Below the pieces are notes generated by a model, which did not search any database, was not told the origin of the DNA, and saw only the letters and a program-made list of their open reading frames with translations. This document shows positions 11,401 to 22,917 of a DNA stretch of 64,000 nt, one piece after another; position 1 is the first letter of the stretch; every line of letters begins with the position of its first letter. This stretch comes from Spodoptera frugiperda (lineage: Eukaryota > Arthropoda > Insecta > Lepidoptera > Noctuidae), in NCBI RefSeq assembly GCF_023101765.2, contig NC_064226.1, positions 14,949,251-15,013,250 of the forward strand, in the 5' to 3' direction. A program made the translations under genes and the position numbers.

Positions 11401-14400
11401 TTTGTTTTCTTTTTGTCTCCATTTGTATTAATTTTGACACTAGGAACCTAATATTGCGTACAAATAACATACAGTATACCATAGCTAATTCTAAGTGTAG
11501 AATAAAAAGCAGTAAGGTACTGACCCCGAGCCGTATAACGGAGTTGACGATGTTGGTGGTCCAGGCGGCCTCGACCCGCAGCAGGTCCTGCCTGGTCTCT
11601 GCGCTGAAGTACCTCGGCCCCGGGGGCGCGGCGCCGGCGGGGCCGGGCGCCGAGCTCTGCACGAGGAAGCAGTGCTGGCGCCAGTCCACCGTCTCGCTCT
11701 CCTTCACCGTGCGGAACATCGTCTGGTACACCTTCAGGCTCTCCGGACACTTCGCCAGCTCCGTACTCGACATCTGGCACAGATACCAGTATTTTATATT
11801 ACAATGTCTGAACTTATAATTTTAAAACAAACAATAACATCATTTATTTTTTGTTCGATTACTTTCGGACTCGACCAGAGCCCTTAATCCATTATGATCA
11901 CAAGCAAGATGAGAGTAAAAAGCATAAACATTATCTAATTTAGTATGCGACTTTGTTTTTTAACAGTTTTTATTTTTATTATATATTTATATTGATTTTA
12001 TAAAGAAATACTATCTCATGTCTCGGTTATCAATAGTACAATGACAACTCACGGGTGGAACATCAAACAGCATAACATCAGTCCCCTTGAGTACGAGGAA
12101 CTTGGGTCTGTAAGTCTGCCAGGGCTGCTGAGCCTGGACTACTCCCTCGTGGACCCAGCCCATGTACTCGATGCGCTCGCCCGGGCCGAAGTGGCGATTG
12201 AACAACTTCATCTGTAAAAGTAAACAATCAATTATAATCCTGCAGTCTGAAATGACTTCAGAGCAAATTTCTTAATGACCTAAATGCTTACCTGTAGGTT
12301 AGTGAGTCCCACAATGTTGTCGGAGATACTTTTGAGCCACTGTGAGAGTGCCGCCGGGTCTTCTGCATGGATCACTCCCGTTGTTAGGTGAGGACGGGCA
12401 CCGCGAACCTGGACACACGAACATACAACGGTATACATTATTATAATGCCGTAAATAATGAAGTTAGTTATGAAGAGTGATCCTGCAGAGCAGGCATACC
12501 TCAAACGCGCCAGGTCGTAGTTTATCTGTTCCTAACACGTATCTTGTGACGTAGCCCATCATCAATGGAACTGTAAAATGATAATAAATGTTTTAAAATT
12601 AAATCCCAAAGCTGGAATTTTTCTTCTCTAAATTATGAAAGAAACAGGGGTCTTGTAATGCTATTATGAGGGAATGATAAATAGACATTGCGGCAATCCT
12701 GAGTTACTTATGGCCTAATATCACTCAAGATGATGATCAAACTATGATACATGGTATAATAAGATCAAGAACTTGAAAACGTTTATAACATCTTCCATGG
12801 GGGTATAGGCAGGGACTTTGGGATGCCAATTGCTATGATTATTATGATAAAATAGTGTTAGCAGTTACAAAGGTATGCATACCAGAAACAACGTCGACCC
12901 ACTCGCGGTTGGTGTCGCAGGGCATGTCGGAGGCGACGGAGGGCGGGCGCGAGCCGCGCACGGAGCCCGTGGCGCTGCCCGGCCGGGACAACACGTCCTC
13001 GCACTCGCCCCACGCACTCTGACAATTATACACAAACAATGATGTTATTACAAACTTGTATTGCCATCTGCAATAATTCTATGTTACTTCAGTCGCAGAG
13101 ACTCAATATGCTTCTGTGTTTTTGAGTCTTACAGCCAATGACAGATCTCAATCCAACATTATTTGTTTGATATTACTTTTTCGGACGGAGTTTCGGACAA
13201 AAATCAAGACCGATTCAGAGGTTTTAAATTAAGATTAATTATTAATAACAGTCGAATTGTTAGCCAGATGTGCAGAAGATTTAATTAGTCAACGTATGCG
13301 TGATGATACACGTTACTCTAATCTCATCCGTGATCTAATGAAATCGTAGTAATATCAGATGCACGACTGTTACCAAATTTCAAAGCACAGGAATGAACAC
13401 CTCAAAATGTATCGTATAACAATATTATGATTGTTTTAGTCACAAAAGCTGGAAACATACCTGCCAACCGCCATTGGTTTGTTCAGTGTTCTTCTCAGTA
13501 TTGCAGTTGGCGTCTACGTTCTTGTTGTGTAGCGACGGGTGGTCGTCGCCCGTACTACTGTCCGTGTCCGAGGCTCCGTCCGCTGGAACAATATAACGAT
13601 ATGAAAACATTAAGTACTTATTGTCCAAGTTACTTATTGATAGTACTCATAGTAGGTAGGTAAGGTACTAAAAATTTTCTTAAGGTACCGCAATGGAGGA
13701 GTTGTTTACTATGGAAAAAGTCTGGATCTAACAACAGCTAGAACTTTTGCCTTGTGATAAAATAAATGCTGTTATGTCCGTGGTTCGAATGCATTGTTTA
13801 ATCTAGCCACATCTATCTATCATCTATTTTAACCATCCAACATAGCATGTTATTATAGCTAGATTCTATGGTAGAAAAAGCAGTATAGTTTCTCCCACCT
13901 TGTTTCTGCAGAAAAGGTGTAGCGGCCCTGTAGTGTTTGACAGTGAGCACCACTATGTCTCCCGCGTTCCGCAATATGTTCACTGCATCGTCGTGCTTGC
14001 ATGCCGTTATGTACTCTCCGTTAACTGCAATTAAGATCATTTTTCTTGTATAACACATATAAAATGTTTTTCTTATGGAATGTGGGTCAAACGTGCAGAA
14101 GTAACACCCGAGGTTAGTGATTAGCGCTACCCATGGACTCTAGAGGAGACACAGGCGCGATGCGTTTTAAAAAGGAATACGCTCGTTTCTTGAAGGTTTA
14201 GAATTAGAATTCCATTAGTAAGAAGAATTTGGAATAACGAAAGTAGCAGCTGCTTACGATCAGTTATGTAACTTTTTTTTATTAATAGTCCCTTGACAAT
14301 AAAACATCGCAATAATATACTTATTTAAAAATTTAAATTGTCTATTCTACTTTCTGTTCTATTGTAATATGCAATATACGAGTACTAGTAATTCCGCATA

Positions 14401-17400
14401 CACATTGCACTGAGTAATTTTTATTGTTCCGCATAGTTAGCAGCGTGTTTGTATTTATAGCGTAGCTCGGCCGTTTGATCCCGGTAATTATATGAAGCTC
14501 TTGCACAACGCACAACGGCGTGGCTTATGAAGTTATGAAACCATCTTTTCTTGATCTAACACTGATGAGATAACTGACGAACTTGCTGACCTACATGTAT
14601 GAGAGAACATTGGTCGCTTTATTCACTGTGTCATACTTTAGATATATATACTATATATTATTGACGAATTGTACGCTTAATCCTCATCAAGTCTGTTCAG
14701 TCACTTTTGATATTTTAGCTAACAAATATAGCGGTAAAGACAGACGCGGAGGATGACTTTGATTTATAGCATGTACAGATTCAGTCGAATACAAAATCAA
14801 AACAGAAATATCAAATCATCTTCATAAATCAGTTCCATTAAATATTTATACTGAATTGAAAACAAAGCTACGATTCCTATCAATTAATATGGAACAGACA
14901 AGTAATACAATATTAAACAAACAATAACTACTGTCAATCATCGTGAAATTCGATTACCCATCCTATCTGCCTAACTGCCAATCAATCAAGCTCACATTTT
15001 GCCTAAAAACGACCGCAGCTCCTTCCCAGGAGTATCTAGAAACCTCCTTAATTGCTTTTAATTGTTCCCTCAACGTAGTATTTGCATCCAGTAGCATCTA
15101 ATTGCAACTTGTTAAGCAATTGGATGGGACTGGCGTTGCAACTAATTCTAGGAATTAACTGTAATCTACGGCTGTGTTGGGGACGGGAGATGTGGACTGT
15201 AAACAATGGATCTGTTTCAAACTTTAGCGAAGGACTCACATACCAAATAATAGTGAGTTTATTATTGCAATGTTGAGTTTATTAAAATAGAAATAAGTCA
15301 ATATTTTCTACAACTTATTGCCTAGGCTAGGTAAAATTTCTTTTTATATCTCTTGTTTGCTAAAAAGTACCAAATTGAAATCTCTCAATATTGTTCCAAG
15401 CATATAAGTATTCGAGCATAATTATCTAGTCTACTTAACACCTTAATCTATTGGGACTAACGGAAAAACCTCAATAGAATCCACCCGGCGGGTAGAATAC
15501 CTGTTGATATTTGCACCTATTTGCTGTTCCGCGAAACCAATTTTCCGACGAACTTAATTAATGAAGACAAAAGGTGGTGAATATTTTATTGGCTGTTAAC
15601 ATATTAGCAGACGTAGTTTAATATATAAAAAAGTCTTGAATGATTTGTGGAAGTTCAGGGAAGGTGAGAACAACGTGTTTGAGGCGGTACGAAATTTGCC
15701 GGGACATGTAGTTATAGATATACATATTTGGTCGAAAGTTGCAGTTGAAAACTGATTTACTACCTAAAAACAACTGGTCTAAAAAATTGTGTTCCTTTTC
15801 CTACAAGATTATCGATTTGCTATTTTTATTTAGTAGTTACGTTCCGCGATTCGTCCGTATCGTCTTAAAACACATCGCGTCAATCCCTAGGCATATCCCT
15901 GCAAGCTAACGTTAAATCAATACCTAGACTATTTCGATCTTTGTAACCTCGTTTTGTTTACCCGTTGTAAACATATTTACCAGGTCAGTGTACGACTCCG
16001 TTTGATGGCTCGGCCAGAGACCTATTAGGATTTTATCGATTTTCGAATAGACCTTGTGATAGTACGTAAATAGCCTAGAATGGTATATCTACTTAGTGTA
16101 ATCATGCTAGTAGTTTCACCTCATATTGAGTCCTACTCAGTGCTTTTTATTACTCTTCTATTTGTATACACCTACCTTTAATAACAGCGTCTCCAACAAA
16201 GAGCTGACCGGTCTGGTCAGCCGCCTGGTCCTTGTATATCTTCGAGATGAGGATAGGTAGCTTATGTTCAGAACCACCTTTTATGCTAAGCCCCAAACCG
16301 CCAACTTTCTGCCGTGTGATTTGGACCATTCGCTCCTGGAAATAAAGTTGTTAATCAGAAATTAAGGAGTTTTAAATTATCAAATCTAAAGAGTAAATAT
16401 CCTTACAATCCAATATTGACAAACGAGTGAGAAAATAATATCATATTATCGTGTATTGAGCGTCGTGGTTAAACACAATGTTTAATCGGATTTGTTTAAC
16501 GTCAAAAAGTTAATTGGATTCAGCCGATTTGCATGTCAGTGCCGGCGGCGCGACACAATGTTCAGTAAACATTGCGTTCGAGAAAAATACGTTACTTTTA
16601 AAACGTCCGCAGACGAAACGGAAGTAAACACAGATTAAAAATGTTAAACTTGTTACGTTTTTCATTTGTTATGTACAAAAGAAGCATGGAAGCGTCTAAT
16701 TTTAGCGAGGAAATGTAATTATATCAACAATGGGAAATTTTAAACACAGTCCCGGTTTCAAGTTCGCGTCTGTCGGCTTAGCTTCACGGAGATACCACAG
16801 CTACCTGCACTAAATGTTTCATTGTGCGTTTAATAATTCACTACTACCGCCCATTAGCTTGCTCCCGGCTTCATGTAAAAATCATTATCTGCGTGGATTT
16901 ATGTTTGAATTGTTACGGCTACTGCCCACGACTGTTTTAGTATCTTGATGATATTTGCAGTCTACTGTGTTATAAGGCAAATATATCAACGGAATTCAGA
17001 TGGTGTGGCGGTATAATTTAGGACACTCCACTCATAAGCGAGTATCAGGCGAGAGGCAGTCTGTCAATTTTAGATTATTTTAACTAGGTAATTTGTTGAA
17101 GGACTATTTTCTGTTTGCTTGGCGACCCTTTAATATCCTTAATGCGATCAGCGCTGATAATCTCACAGCACATCCTAACGTGAACATCGAAGTTACAGAA
17201 TATGCCTTTATTCCATTAAAGTGGTAATCAATTTAATATTAATCTTACACCAAACACATGTTCCGTGCTATGGGTGTATTCATCGACACTACAGCGTAGC
17301 GTCGACTCTACAAACACTCGAGAATGTTTCCTGACTGAAACATTTCATAATGAAACTGTGAAGTAGGTATTTTGAAAGTGTAGAGGCCTGAGGTAATATC

Positions 17401-20345
17401 GGTGACCTATGGCTCTATCATGATGTCGGAAGTGACCCAGTTGTTGCACCTCTAGCTGCTATTATATCAAAACTGTAGTACTGCCACGCCGGAGGACATG
17501 ACTATTGTGTCCCAATACAATACACATTAATTGTTGCATTCATTTACAATTCTCAGTTGCCTACTGTCCTAAAAATATCTCCTTGATGATTGACACAATA
17601 TCAGCCAGTCTAACAATGGCATTCGGTGTGAATTGGTACACCAATTGTGCAATTTAAGACCTAAACAAGAACATAGTGTCATTGACCAATCTTTTCATAT
17701 AAATAGACATGAATCGAGCACATGACTTTAAAAATAAAACTTCAGACTTTTATAAGTTACTAGATATTTATCTTTCAACAATTTCCTAGACACTTACAGG
17801 AATGAATCTAATGGTTGGACGTTGGACATCATTTGCGTTAATGACCTTCGTAGTATTGAATCAATCAATGATCTATTAATCAACTTGCACACGTGATTGC
17901 CGCATGAAAACTCCATTCCATATCAACAAGCAATCTATGGAATTAGTCCGCATGCTATGCAAAAACTACGGCCGTGAACTTTACGTGTTGTGTTGATTTG
18001 TTTAAAATGCTTTTATAGCGAATTGTTGGTTAAACGCAGACAACAATGCCAAACGCTCGGGTTTACTATCAAACTAATCCCACCACACAAGGTTAATGAG
18101 TTGGATTTATGTAAACTTGCCACGAAATAAAACTAGCCACGTAAACTATACGGACGTAAAAGCTTTTTCAATTAAACTCGTGGTGTAAGTGCCTGTGCTT
18201 ACATTAGATTTTGATCAGCCGAAACAATAATTATGGGCCATATTTTATAGTCGCTGTCGATACAATCAAAACATCAAGGGAATTAATGATAGCAGCCTTT
18301 CGAGGGTTGTTGAACATTAAAATTTATTAGTGCGGTATAATATTGTGATGCCTATCAGATTTTAATGAATAAAATGTGAAATAAAATCTACATAGGTAGT
18401 TATGCATTGTATTTTATAATTTACCTATGCATTTCTTATTAACTATAAGTTCTATAAGGGGATTATTAGATCAGGTGTTAAATACTTAAAAAAATATATA
18501 TTTACTGGGTTTTATCAAAATTAGTTTTACCATTCTAGCATGATCAACGACCATACATGAGCTAACTATAACTTGTAATACTGAACTAATTAGCAGCTTT
18601 TTAAATAAATTTTTGTAACTATGACTTACCCTAGCATGTGGCACATTTTTATCCTTGGTCGGCTGCACAGGCACAGGGGCCTCGCGCTGTACGGTCACCG
18701 CATCCATCGTGAGTACCAGCCGCGCCGGCCTCGGGCGGGACTTGCCGTCCGAGACCTGCACCATGCCTGTACGTATCTGGAAATTGGAGCCATGGTAAGA
18801 AATAAAGACGGACTTGACATGTTTTAGATGGACCTCAAATGTTTAATGATTTCGAAGAATTCAATGATGAAAATGGAATCCAAGTAGTGATAATATGGCA
18901 GCTTAACGATATATTCTTAACTTAATGTGGTCTTAATAAACAAAATAGAATAAAATGATCCTTTTAAAATAGTCACTAGTAGTTATAACTAATTGCACTT
19001 TATCTAGATAGTTAGTTAGATCTGTCAGACTAATTTTATAACAGTTAGCTATTCAATAATTTCTTGGTAGTTAGGTGGTTATCTCACTACTGAGTGATGT
19101 TTGAAATTTTAAATCACGGAGACATATTGTCATTCACACTTAATTTACCCATTGAACATTGGATAACAATAAAACAATTTCTATGCAAATAAATATTATA
19201 GCTTTGAATGACATGCCACCATAATGAATCTATTGTTAAGTTGACAAACAAGGAAAGTACCTATCTAATTAGTAATCAATTAGACAGTTAATATTTTAGC
19301 CAGGCAAACATTAGCCACTGGTCTCACAAATTATCCACGTAGAAGGCACATGAATTTATTGATTGTAAGTAACTAGGCAGTTATTTGGCTGAACACTATT
19401 TTTGAAATGGTGATAACTAATTAGGGTCAGCACTTAATAAAGTATACAAGTAGTTATAATATAGCATACACCATGACTTTTCATTTATCATACAATTTCG
19501 AGAGAAGTATTTTTTTGAGTCATTAGCTTGTAACTACATATTATATAAAGCTGAAGAGTTGTTTATTTTTTAATGTGATAACTAATCTCCGGGACCACTG
19601 ATTCGATTTGAAAATAAATTATTTGTGTTGTATAGGCCATCACGCTGATCAACAGGACGATGACAAATAAATAGCATATTGGCAATATGAGAAACACTTA
19701 AAAATGTTACAATTCAAACTGTAGTTTCTACCTCCCCGCACACGAGTTGAGCAGATCATTATATTATATTTCAATTTTCTATGAGACAAAATAGTTACTA
19801 ACTCTCCCAATAGGTTGTTCCTTACACATCTTGTGTCATAGTAATGAATATTTTTATTTATCAATTACTAGTCATTAGATCCATGAACTGTGCTGTGGTT
19901 GTAAGATGAATAAAAATGACCGAGTAAAATAAGTGATTTTAATTTGTAAGGACATAGGTAGGTTTATGATTTATTCCTCTAACTCTTTTCAACTAGTTTG
20001 TTCAATAATTTGTAGAATTAATATTACTAATTAATATCACTATAACTAATTTTAACATGATGTTTAGATTTTACACCTTAAAATTAATATCCTGTGTTAA
20101 AAATTATTAATTGTGAAATGAGTGAGACTTTAATTACCTAAGCTTTTATTGGAAAATGACTAGACAGTGTTTGATTTAGATCATACTAATTTATTTTAGC
20201 TTTCTTGAATTTTTAGTAGACGGCTGTAGGGACTGGAACCAAAATCCTGTCATAAATAATGTCGAAAATCGAATAAAAGTGAAATTTTAAATATTTCAAT
20301 TCTGCTTACCTTTTCATCTTTCTTCTCCTCAATAGGCGTCATCAT
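7820..20345 (-). CDS. Syn2: Gamma-type syntrophin, complete 13-exon gene
   Basis: Adaptor of the dystrophin complex; it binds dystrophin through its C-terminal region and recruits channels and signalling proteins to the membrane cortex through its PDZ domain. Thirteen exons join in phase: 20345-20310, 18776-18630, 16335-16176, 14024-13899, 13582-13461, 13018-12883, 12570-12500, 12408-12292, 12211-12053, 11773-11525, 8439-8324, 8135-8045, 7933-7820 (1644 nt, 547 residues plus stop). All internal boundaries have AG/GT. Domain order is a short N-terminus, PDZ (about 62-150), an acidic Ser/Asn-rich linker, the rest of the split PH, a second PH (about 306-440) and the syntrophin-unique region (about 440-540). 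The F-S-Q-L-R-G-S-S-D-D-G-K-S-K motif near the end marks the gamma class. The start is the first of two adjacent ATGs and is less certain than the rest. The symbol follows the Drosophila gamma-like gene. A channel gene sits in the intron between exons 10 and 11. Confidence 0.93.
8204..8221. promoter_or_regulatory. Two adjacent CRE-like sites
   Basis: A perfect palindromic cAMP-response element TGACGTCA (8204-8211) is followed ten bases later by TGACGTCG (8214-8221). They lie in the intron between syntrophin exons 11 and 12, about 640 bp upstream of the nested channel's putative start. A regulatory role is inference from motif and position only. Confidence 0.35.
8858..8947 (+). CDS. Candidate first exon of the channel
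   Basis: ATG at 8858 opens 30 codons (M-Y-G-D-G-K-H-V-C..A-D-V-P-P-T-A-N-F-F-Q-R-Q) ending at a GTTAGA donor in phase 0. This matches the phase-0 acceptor at 9221-9223. The K-H-V-C and D-V-P-P pattern fits the N-terminus of HCN-like channels as I remember it. The frame stays open upstream to an ATG at 8747, and a TATATAAG at 8829-8836 is very close to the chosen ATG, so the transcript start is unresolved. The alternative is direct initiation at the ATG at 9128, which would skip this exon. Confidence 0.5.
8858..11050 (+). CDS. HCN-like cyclic nucleotide-gated channel nested in syntrophin
   Basis: Six-exon ion-channel gene: 8858-8947, 9224-9437, 9523-10493, 10574-10660, 10741-10847, 10924-11050 (1596 nt, 531 residues plus stop), all phases consistent. 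In order: HCN-type N-terminus (..F-I-R-S-L-K-R-L-H-K-E-R-E-R-H), S1 near residues 76-101, S2 near 104-127, S3 near 150-165, a degenerate S4 near 178-195, S5, pore with C-I-G-A-G at 280-284, S6, C-linker (E-E-Y-M-V-F-M-R-L-P onward), and a cyclic-nucleotide-binding domain containing F-G-E-N-A-L-L (464-470) and the pocket arginine (476). Such channels conduct cations under cyclic-nucleotide and voltage control. Here the filter Tyr is Ala and S4 keeps only about one Lys and one Arg, so gating and selectivity are probably altered. The C-terminus is short and basic. The gene lies on the opposite strand within the intron between syntrophin exons 10 and 11. The first exon is the least certain. Confidence 0.88.
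9224..9437 (+). CDS. Channel exon 2 (N-terminus and S1)
   Basis: Acceptor CCTGTCAG, donor GTAACT, ends in phase 1. It encodes the basic pre-S1 helix and the W-H-P-Y-S-P-I-K-Y-Y-W-D motif. That matches the conserved His-Pro-Phe/Tyr-Ser..Phe/Tyr-Trp signature before S1 in HCN and CNG channels. S1 follows (L-F-F-V-F-A-V-F-L-Y-M-P-V). GC content rises sharply exactly at the acceptor. Confidence 0.85.
9523..10493 (+). CDS. Channel exon 3 (S2 to C-linker and start of CNBD)
   Basis: 971-nt exon, phase 1 to 0. It contains S2 to S6, pore, C-linker and the first CNBD strands. Visible hallmarks are D-P-F-I-L-F-T-D-A-L, L-V-C-G-L-C-I-G-A-G-Y-Y-T-P (pore), L-E-E-Y-M-V-F-M-R-L-P (start of C-linker), H-E-E-A-I-K-N-T-I-N-E-Q-I-R-Q-D-I and V-P-M-F-Q-D-M-P. 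The tail C-C-Q-R-L-V-M-N-V-P-M-F closely parallels the HCN C-linker/CNBD junction. A single large exon over this core is unusual but has no frame break. Confidence 0.92.
10574..11050 (+). CDS. Channel exons 4-6 (cyclic-nucleotide-binding domain, stop)
   Basis: Exons 10574-10660, 10741-10847 and 10924-11050. Exon 4 gives the beta-roll strands (I-I-V-E-F-N-K-P-G-E-S-I-H-L-I-S-S-G-T-V). Exon 5 gives the phosphate-binding cassette F-F-G-E-N-A-L-L-S-P-G-I-L-R-T-A-T-I, retaining the Gly-Glu pair and the arginine that contacts the cyclic phosphate. Exon 6 gives the C helix and a short Arg/His-rich tail ending at TAG 11048-11050. HCN channels usually have a much longer C-terminal tail. Confidence 0.9.
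11501..11506 (+). other. Candidate polyadenylation signal of the channel gene
   Basis: First AATAAA I see on the plus strand after the channel stop at 11050, giving a 3' UTR of about 460 nt. Cleavage 10-30 nt downstream would fall at or inside syntrophin exon 10 (its 3' edge is 11525), so the two transcripts could overlap antisense. Confidence 0.35.
11525..12211 (-). CDS. Syn2: Syntrophin second PH domain, exons 9-10
   Basis: Exons 12211-12053 and 11773-11525, both phase 0. Recognisable PH segments are E-Y-M-G-W-V-H-E-G, Y-R-P-K-F-L-V-L-K-G-T-D-V-M-L-F, the C-F-L-V-Q-S strand, R-Y-F-S-A-E-T and the helix R-V-E-A-A-W-T-T-N-I. An alanine/proline/glycine-rich loop (A-P-G-P-A-G-A-A-P-P-G-P) interrupts the second half. 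Donor GTCAGT at the end is acceptable but not optimal. Confidence 0.92.
12292..13582 (-). CDS. Syn2: Syntrophin linker and C-terminal part of split PH, exons 5-8
   Basis: Exons 13582-13461, 13018-12883, 12570-12500 and 12408-12292. The first two give a polar linker (S-D-T-D-S-S-T-G-D-D, then S-R-P-G-S-A-T-G-S-V-R-G-S-R-P-P). From W-V-D-V-V-S the sequence turns into PH-like strands (Y-V-T-R-Y-V-L-G-T-D). It ends in the PH C-terminal helix, D-P-A-A-L-S-Q-W-L-K-S-I-S-D-N-I, with the invariant tryptophan. Confidence 0.9.
13899..16335 (-). CDS. Syn2: Syntrophin PDZ domain, exons 3-4
   Basis: Exons 16335-16176 (phase 0 to 1) and 14024-13899 (phase 1 to 1) encode one PDZ domain. The carboxylate-binding loop is G-G-L-G-L-S-I-K-G-G. 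The domain continues through L-P-I-L-I-S-K-I-Y-K, G-Q-L-F-V-G-D-A-V-I-K-V-N-G and H-D-D-A-V-N-I-L-R-N-A-G. The helix-B histidine (H of K-H-D-D-A-V) predicts binding of class I Ser/Thr-X-hydrophobic C-termini, as known for syntrophins. Confidence 0.95.
14025..18629 (-). other. Syntrophin introns 2 and 3
   Basis: Two introns (2.1 and 2.3 kb) flank the exon at 16176-16335. I see no further exons, RNA genes or clear mobile elements in them. Confidence 0.6.
18630..18776 (-). CDS. Syn2: Syntrophin exon 2 (N-terminal split-PH part)
   Basis: 49 codons, phase 0 on both sides, acceptor CCAG and donor GTAAGT. It encodes the N-terminal PH half (I-R-T-G-M-V-Q-V-S-D and A-R-L-V-L-T-M-D-A-V-T-V) that lies before the PDZ domain in syntrophins, followed by a proline-containing stretch. 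GC content is clearly above the flanking introns. Confidence 0.88.
20310..20345 (-). CDS. Syn2: Syntrophin exon 1 (start codon)
   Basis: Twelve codons beginning M-M-T-P-I-E-E-K-K-D-E-K, followed by donor GTAAGC, phase 0. There is no independent domain evidence. It is accepted because phase and position fit exon 2 and the peptide is lysine/glutamate-rich, as at many syntrophin N-termini. An additional upstream non-coding exon cannot be excluded. Confidence 0.65.
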
Positions 20346-21390
20346 TGTAGAACATACACACCATAACGATATAAAAACTTTTGGAACGTTCCAAATAATA
20401 TAAAACTCGATATCACATAAAAAAATTACGGACCCTTGCCAGTATCACTGACTTCCACCACATCACGCTTTCTTGCGAAGAATTTCTAATCAAAACTTCA
20501 TTTCTAATTAGCCCTACTGTTGCTTCTAATGATGATAAATTAATTATTTATGAGTTATACATTACAAATACTAAAAACAGGTCACTGGCATACGATAAAT
20601 CAATATAGGTGAACGGCATCAAAACAATTGAAATACGACGGATATACTACGACCGAGTGACAAGTATTAAATATTCAATAAAATTAAGTTACTAATTCGT
20701 AGTGGTTAGAAGGTTTTCATTGAAAAATTACTTTATTCCAGTACAATAACAAATATTTTCTTGGAAAATTGACGACGGACGACACCACTTCCTATGCTCG
20801 CTAAGTACATACTAGTGATGTGCGCGTTCCACCCTCGCCTGGCTGTCTTATCAATCATACTAAGACACTATATCGATTAGTCGACTTTTGAATTTAGTAA
20901 AATCGATTGCTTGTAGTAAACTGATTGTATTTTTATGTAACCAATATTAAAAATGCGAAGTAATATTGTTTTAACAGATTTTCGTGACTATAACGTTACA
21001 AAATAGTTTTTTTGAAATTACCAAACACTGAGTTGAATTGAATTAAATCGAACTAAATAATCAAAAGTTTAATCATTTTAATGTTACGTAGCTTAGCAGC
21101 TAGTTAATTTACATCTGCTATTAATGCTTGGAATGGTTCTATAAGTCCATGCTAGCTGGGACTGATATTATGGAATGTGTTCTTCTAGTTTTCTTAAACC
21201 ATCATTAGTTATAGAGAGTTCTGGTAGATGGCGCTTGTTTTCAAATTTAACTGAGCGAAATATTTCTGTAAAGAATTCAGATACTTGAAAATGCACAACT
21301 ACATATTATGCGTTTTTCCCCGAATGCGCCAGAAGGAGGGTTAAGTTTTTCAACATATTTTGATAATATTTTGTTTTGTTTCAAGCCTTA

Positions 21391-21577
21391 GGGCGGCCGT
21401 ACACGGACTGCTTGAGCGGTCGGCGTCGACTGCTTGAAGCTGTTGACGGCTTGAAGCGGTCGCGACTGCTCGAGCAGTCGTGTGTACGGCAGCGAATGAA
21501 TGGCTATAGTTCATCGCGCAGTCGCGGCTTCAAGCAGTCGGTTATAACTGCTTGAAGCAGTCCGTGTACGGCTGGCC
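21391..21577. mobile_element. PIF/Harbinger-like MITE
   Basis: 187-bp GC-rich non-coding element. Its left end is GGGCGGCCGTACACGGACTG; the right end, read on the other strand, is GGCCAGCCGTACACGGACTG, and the match continues through CTTGA. It is flanked on both sides by TTA (21388-21390 and 21578-21580), the TWA target duplication known for PIF/Harbinger. The interior is a set of nested GACTGCTTGA/TCAAGCAGTC inverted motifs. No transposase frame. Confidence 0.75.
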
Positions 21578-21935
21578 TTAGTGTTTGGCATTAACGTTTT
21601 CCATGGTTTATAAAAGGTCTACAACACACGTGACTGCCGAGAATAGGATTTTGGGCCCTATTTCCTGGTCACACGAATTATTGATAGTTTGACTACTTGT
21701 ACTTATTATTCTGTGGTTTGACTGATATAATAAATTGCATGGGAACCCACCCTTGTAATAGGTACCTACTTACCGTTTGTATCGTATCTAAAACCAACAT
21801 TTCGTAATACCTCGTACATTGCAACTGAATTATCATCCAACCCAACACTATTAATAGGCTAATAAGGCTGTTTAGTGTATTTTAAGTTACGAGCGCATGA
21901 CAGACCAAACACGACATGCTTTACATAGGTACCTG

Positions 21936-21970
21936 GGTAGGCTGGGTAGGTAGGTAGGCGTAGGTAGGTA
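21936..21970. repeat. GTAG simple repeat
   Basis: Imperfect run of GGTA/GTAG units, typical intergenic microsatellite. Confidence 0.7.
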
Positions 21971-22510
21971 CCCATAACTTTTTATATTTATCTAATTAAG
22001 CTAATTATTACCTACTATTGGGAAAATGAAAATAAAATGTCATACCACAACACACATCTTTATTTCTTTCTTCCGCACTAATATCAATAATTTTATTATT
22101 ACACAACATGTATATAGAAAGATTTTTATACAATAGTGTATAATTAATACCTATCAACTATATTAATCAACAATATAGTAAAAAGAATTACGAATTACTT
22201 AAATACTGGCAGTCTATTTTAATGATATGTATCTTTTGCAGTTTGGAACAGCCATTAACATTACTTAAGGTCTACATAATTTCATAAATTTATTTTAAGT
22301 TTATTATAATTTCAAAATATTTTATGTGCATCTGATTTTACACGCCATGCGTAAATATTTTTTTTAAGAATTTAGAAAAACCTCAGATGCGCATATGACA
22401 TTTTCCATAGATTTTGCTGTGAGATTATTTTAAGCACATTCATAATAATATACTTTTTCTTTAATGCTTATCTTGTTTCTATATGGACAGCAATTACTTT
22501 TCCACGATGA

Positions 22511-22516
22511 TTTATT
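22511..22516 (-). other. Candidate Dscam polyadenylation signal
   Basis: Minus-strand AATAAA about 400 nt after the Dscam stop; further AATAAA motifs occur at 22289-22294 and 22059-22064. Which is used cannot be told from sequence. Confidence 0.3.
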
Positions 22517-22917
22517 TGTAAATTGTAATAAATCTCACAGCAAACGAGTAATAATTTTCGTTAGACTTATCATCTGCTAATATTTACAATTCATTAGATG
22601 CCATTTATAAATCTAAACTGTCACAGATTAACAGTGTTAAATAAAATCACATTGTCATAAATAATTTAGTTAACAATTTAACATTAAGATAATGGGGTGT
22701 CACAGTTTGTGACATAATCACATACATGAATTAAGCCCTTTTTACAAACAATTGACGGCAAACGAGTCGATTAATTTTTCCTTAGTTATTCAATTGAATA
22801 GTATTTCCAATCGCACAATTCAATATAGAAAATGTCCTCTTCATTAAATAGTAGGTAATTAAATTTCACTAGGTGTGAATGGACTTTCAATTAGAAAATT
22901 ATTTAAAAACACTAATG

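Larger units (their letters stand above)
20346..22917. other. Syntrophin 5' flank and Dscam 3' flank
   Basis: Both neighbouring genes are on the minus strand, so this interval holds the syntrophin promoter region, the Dscam 3' UTR, a Harbinger-like MITE (21391-21577) and a GTAG simple repeat (about 21936-21970). No additional coding region is evident. Confidence 0.6.
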
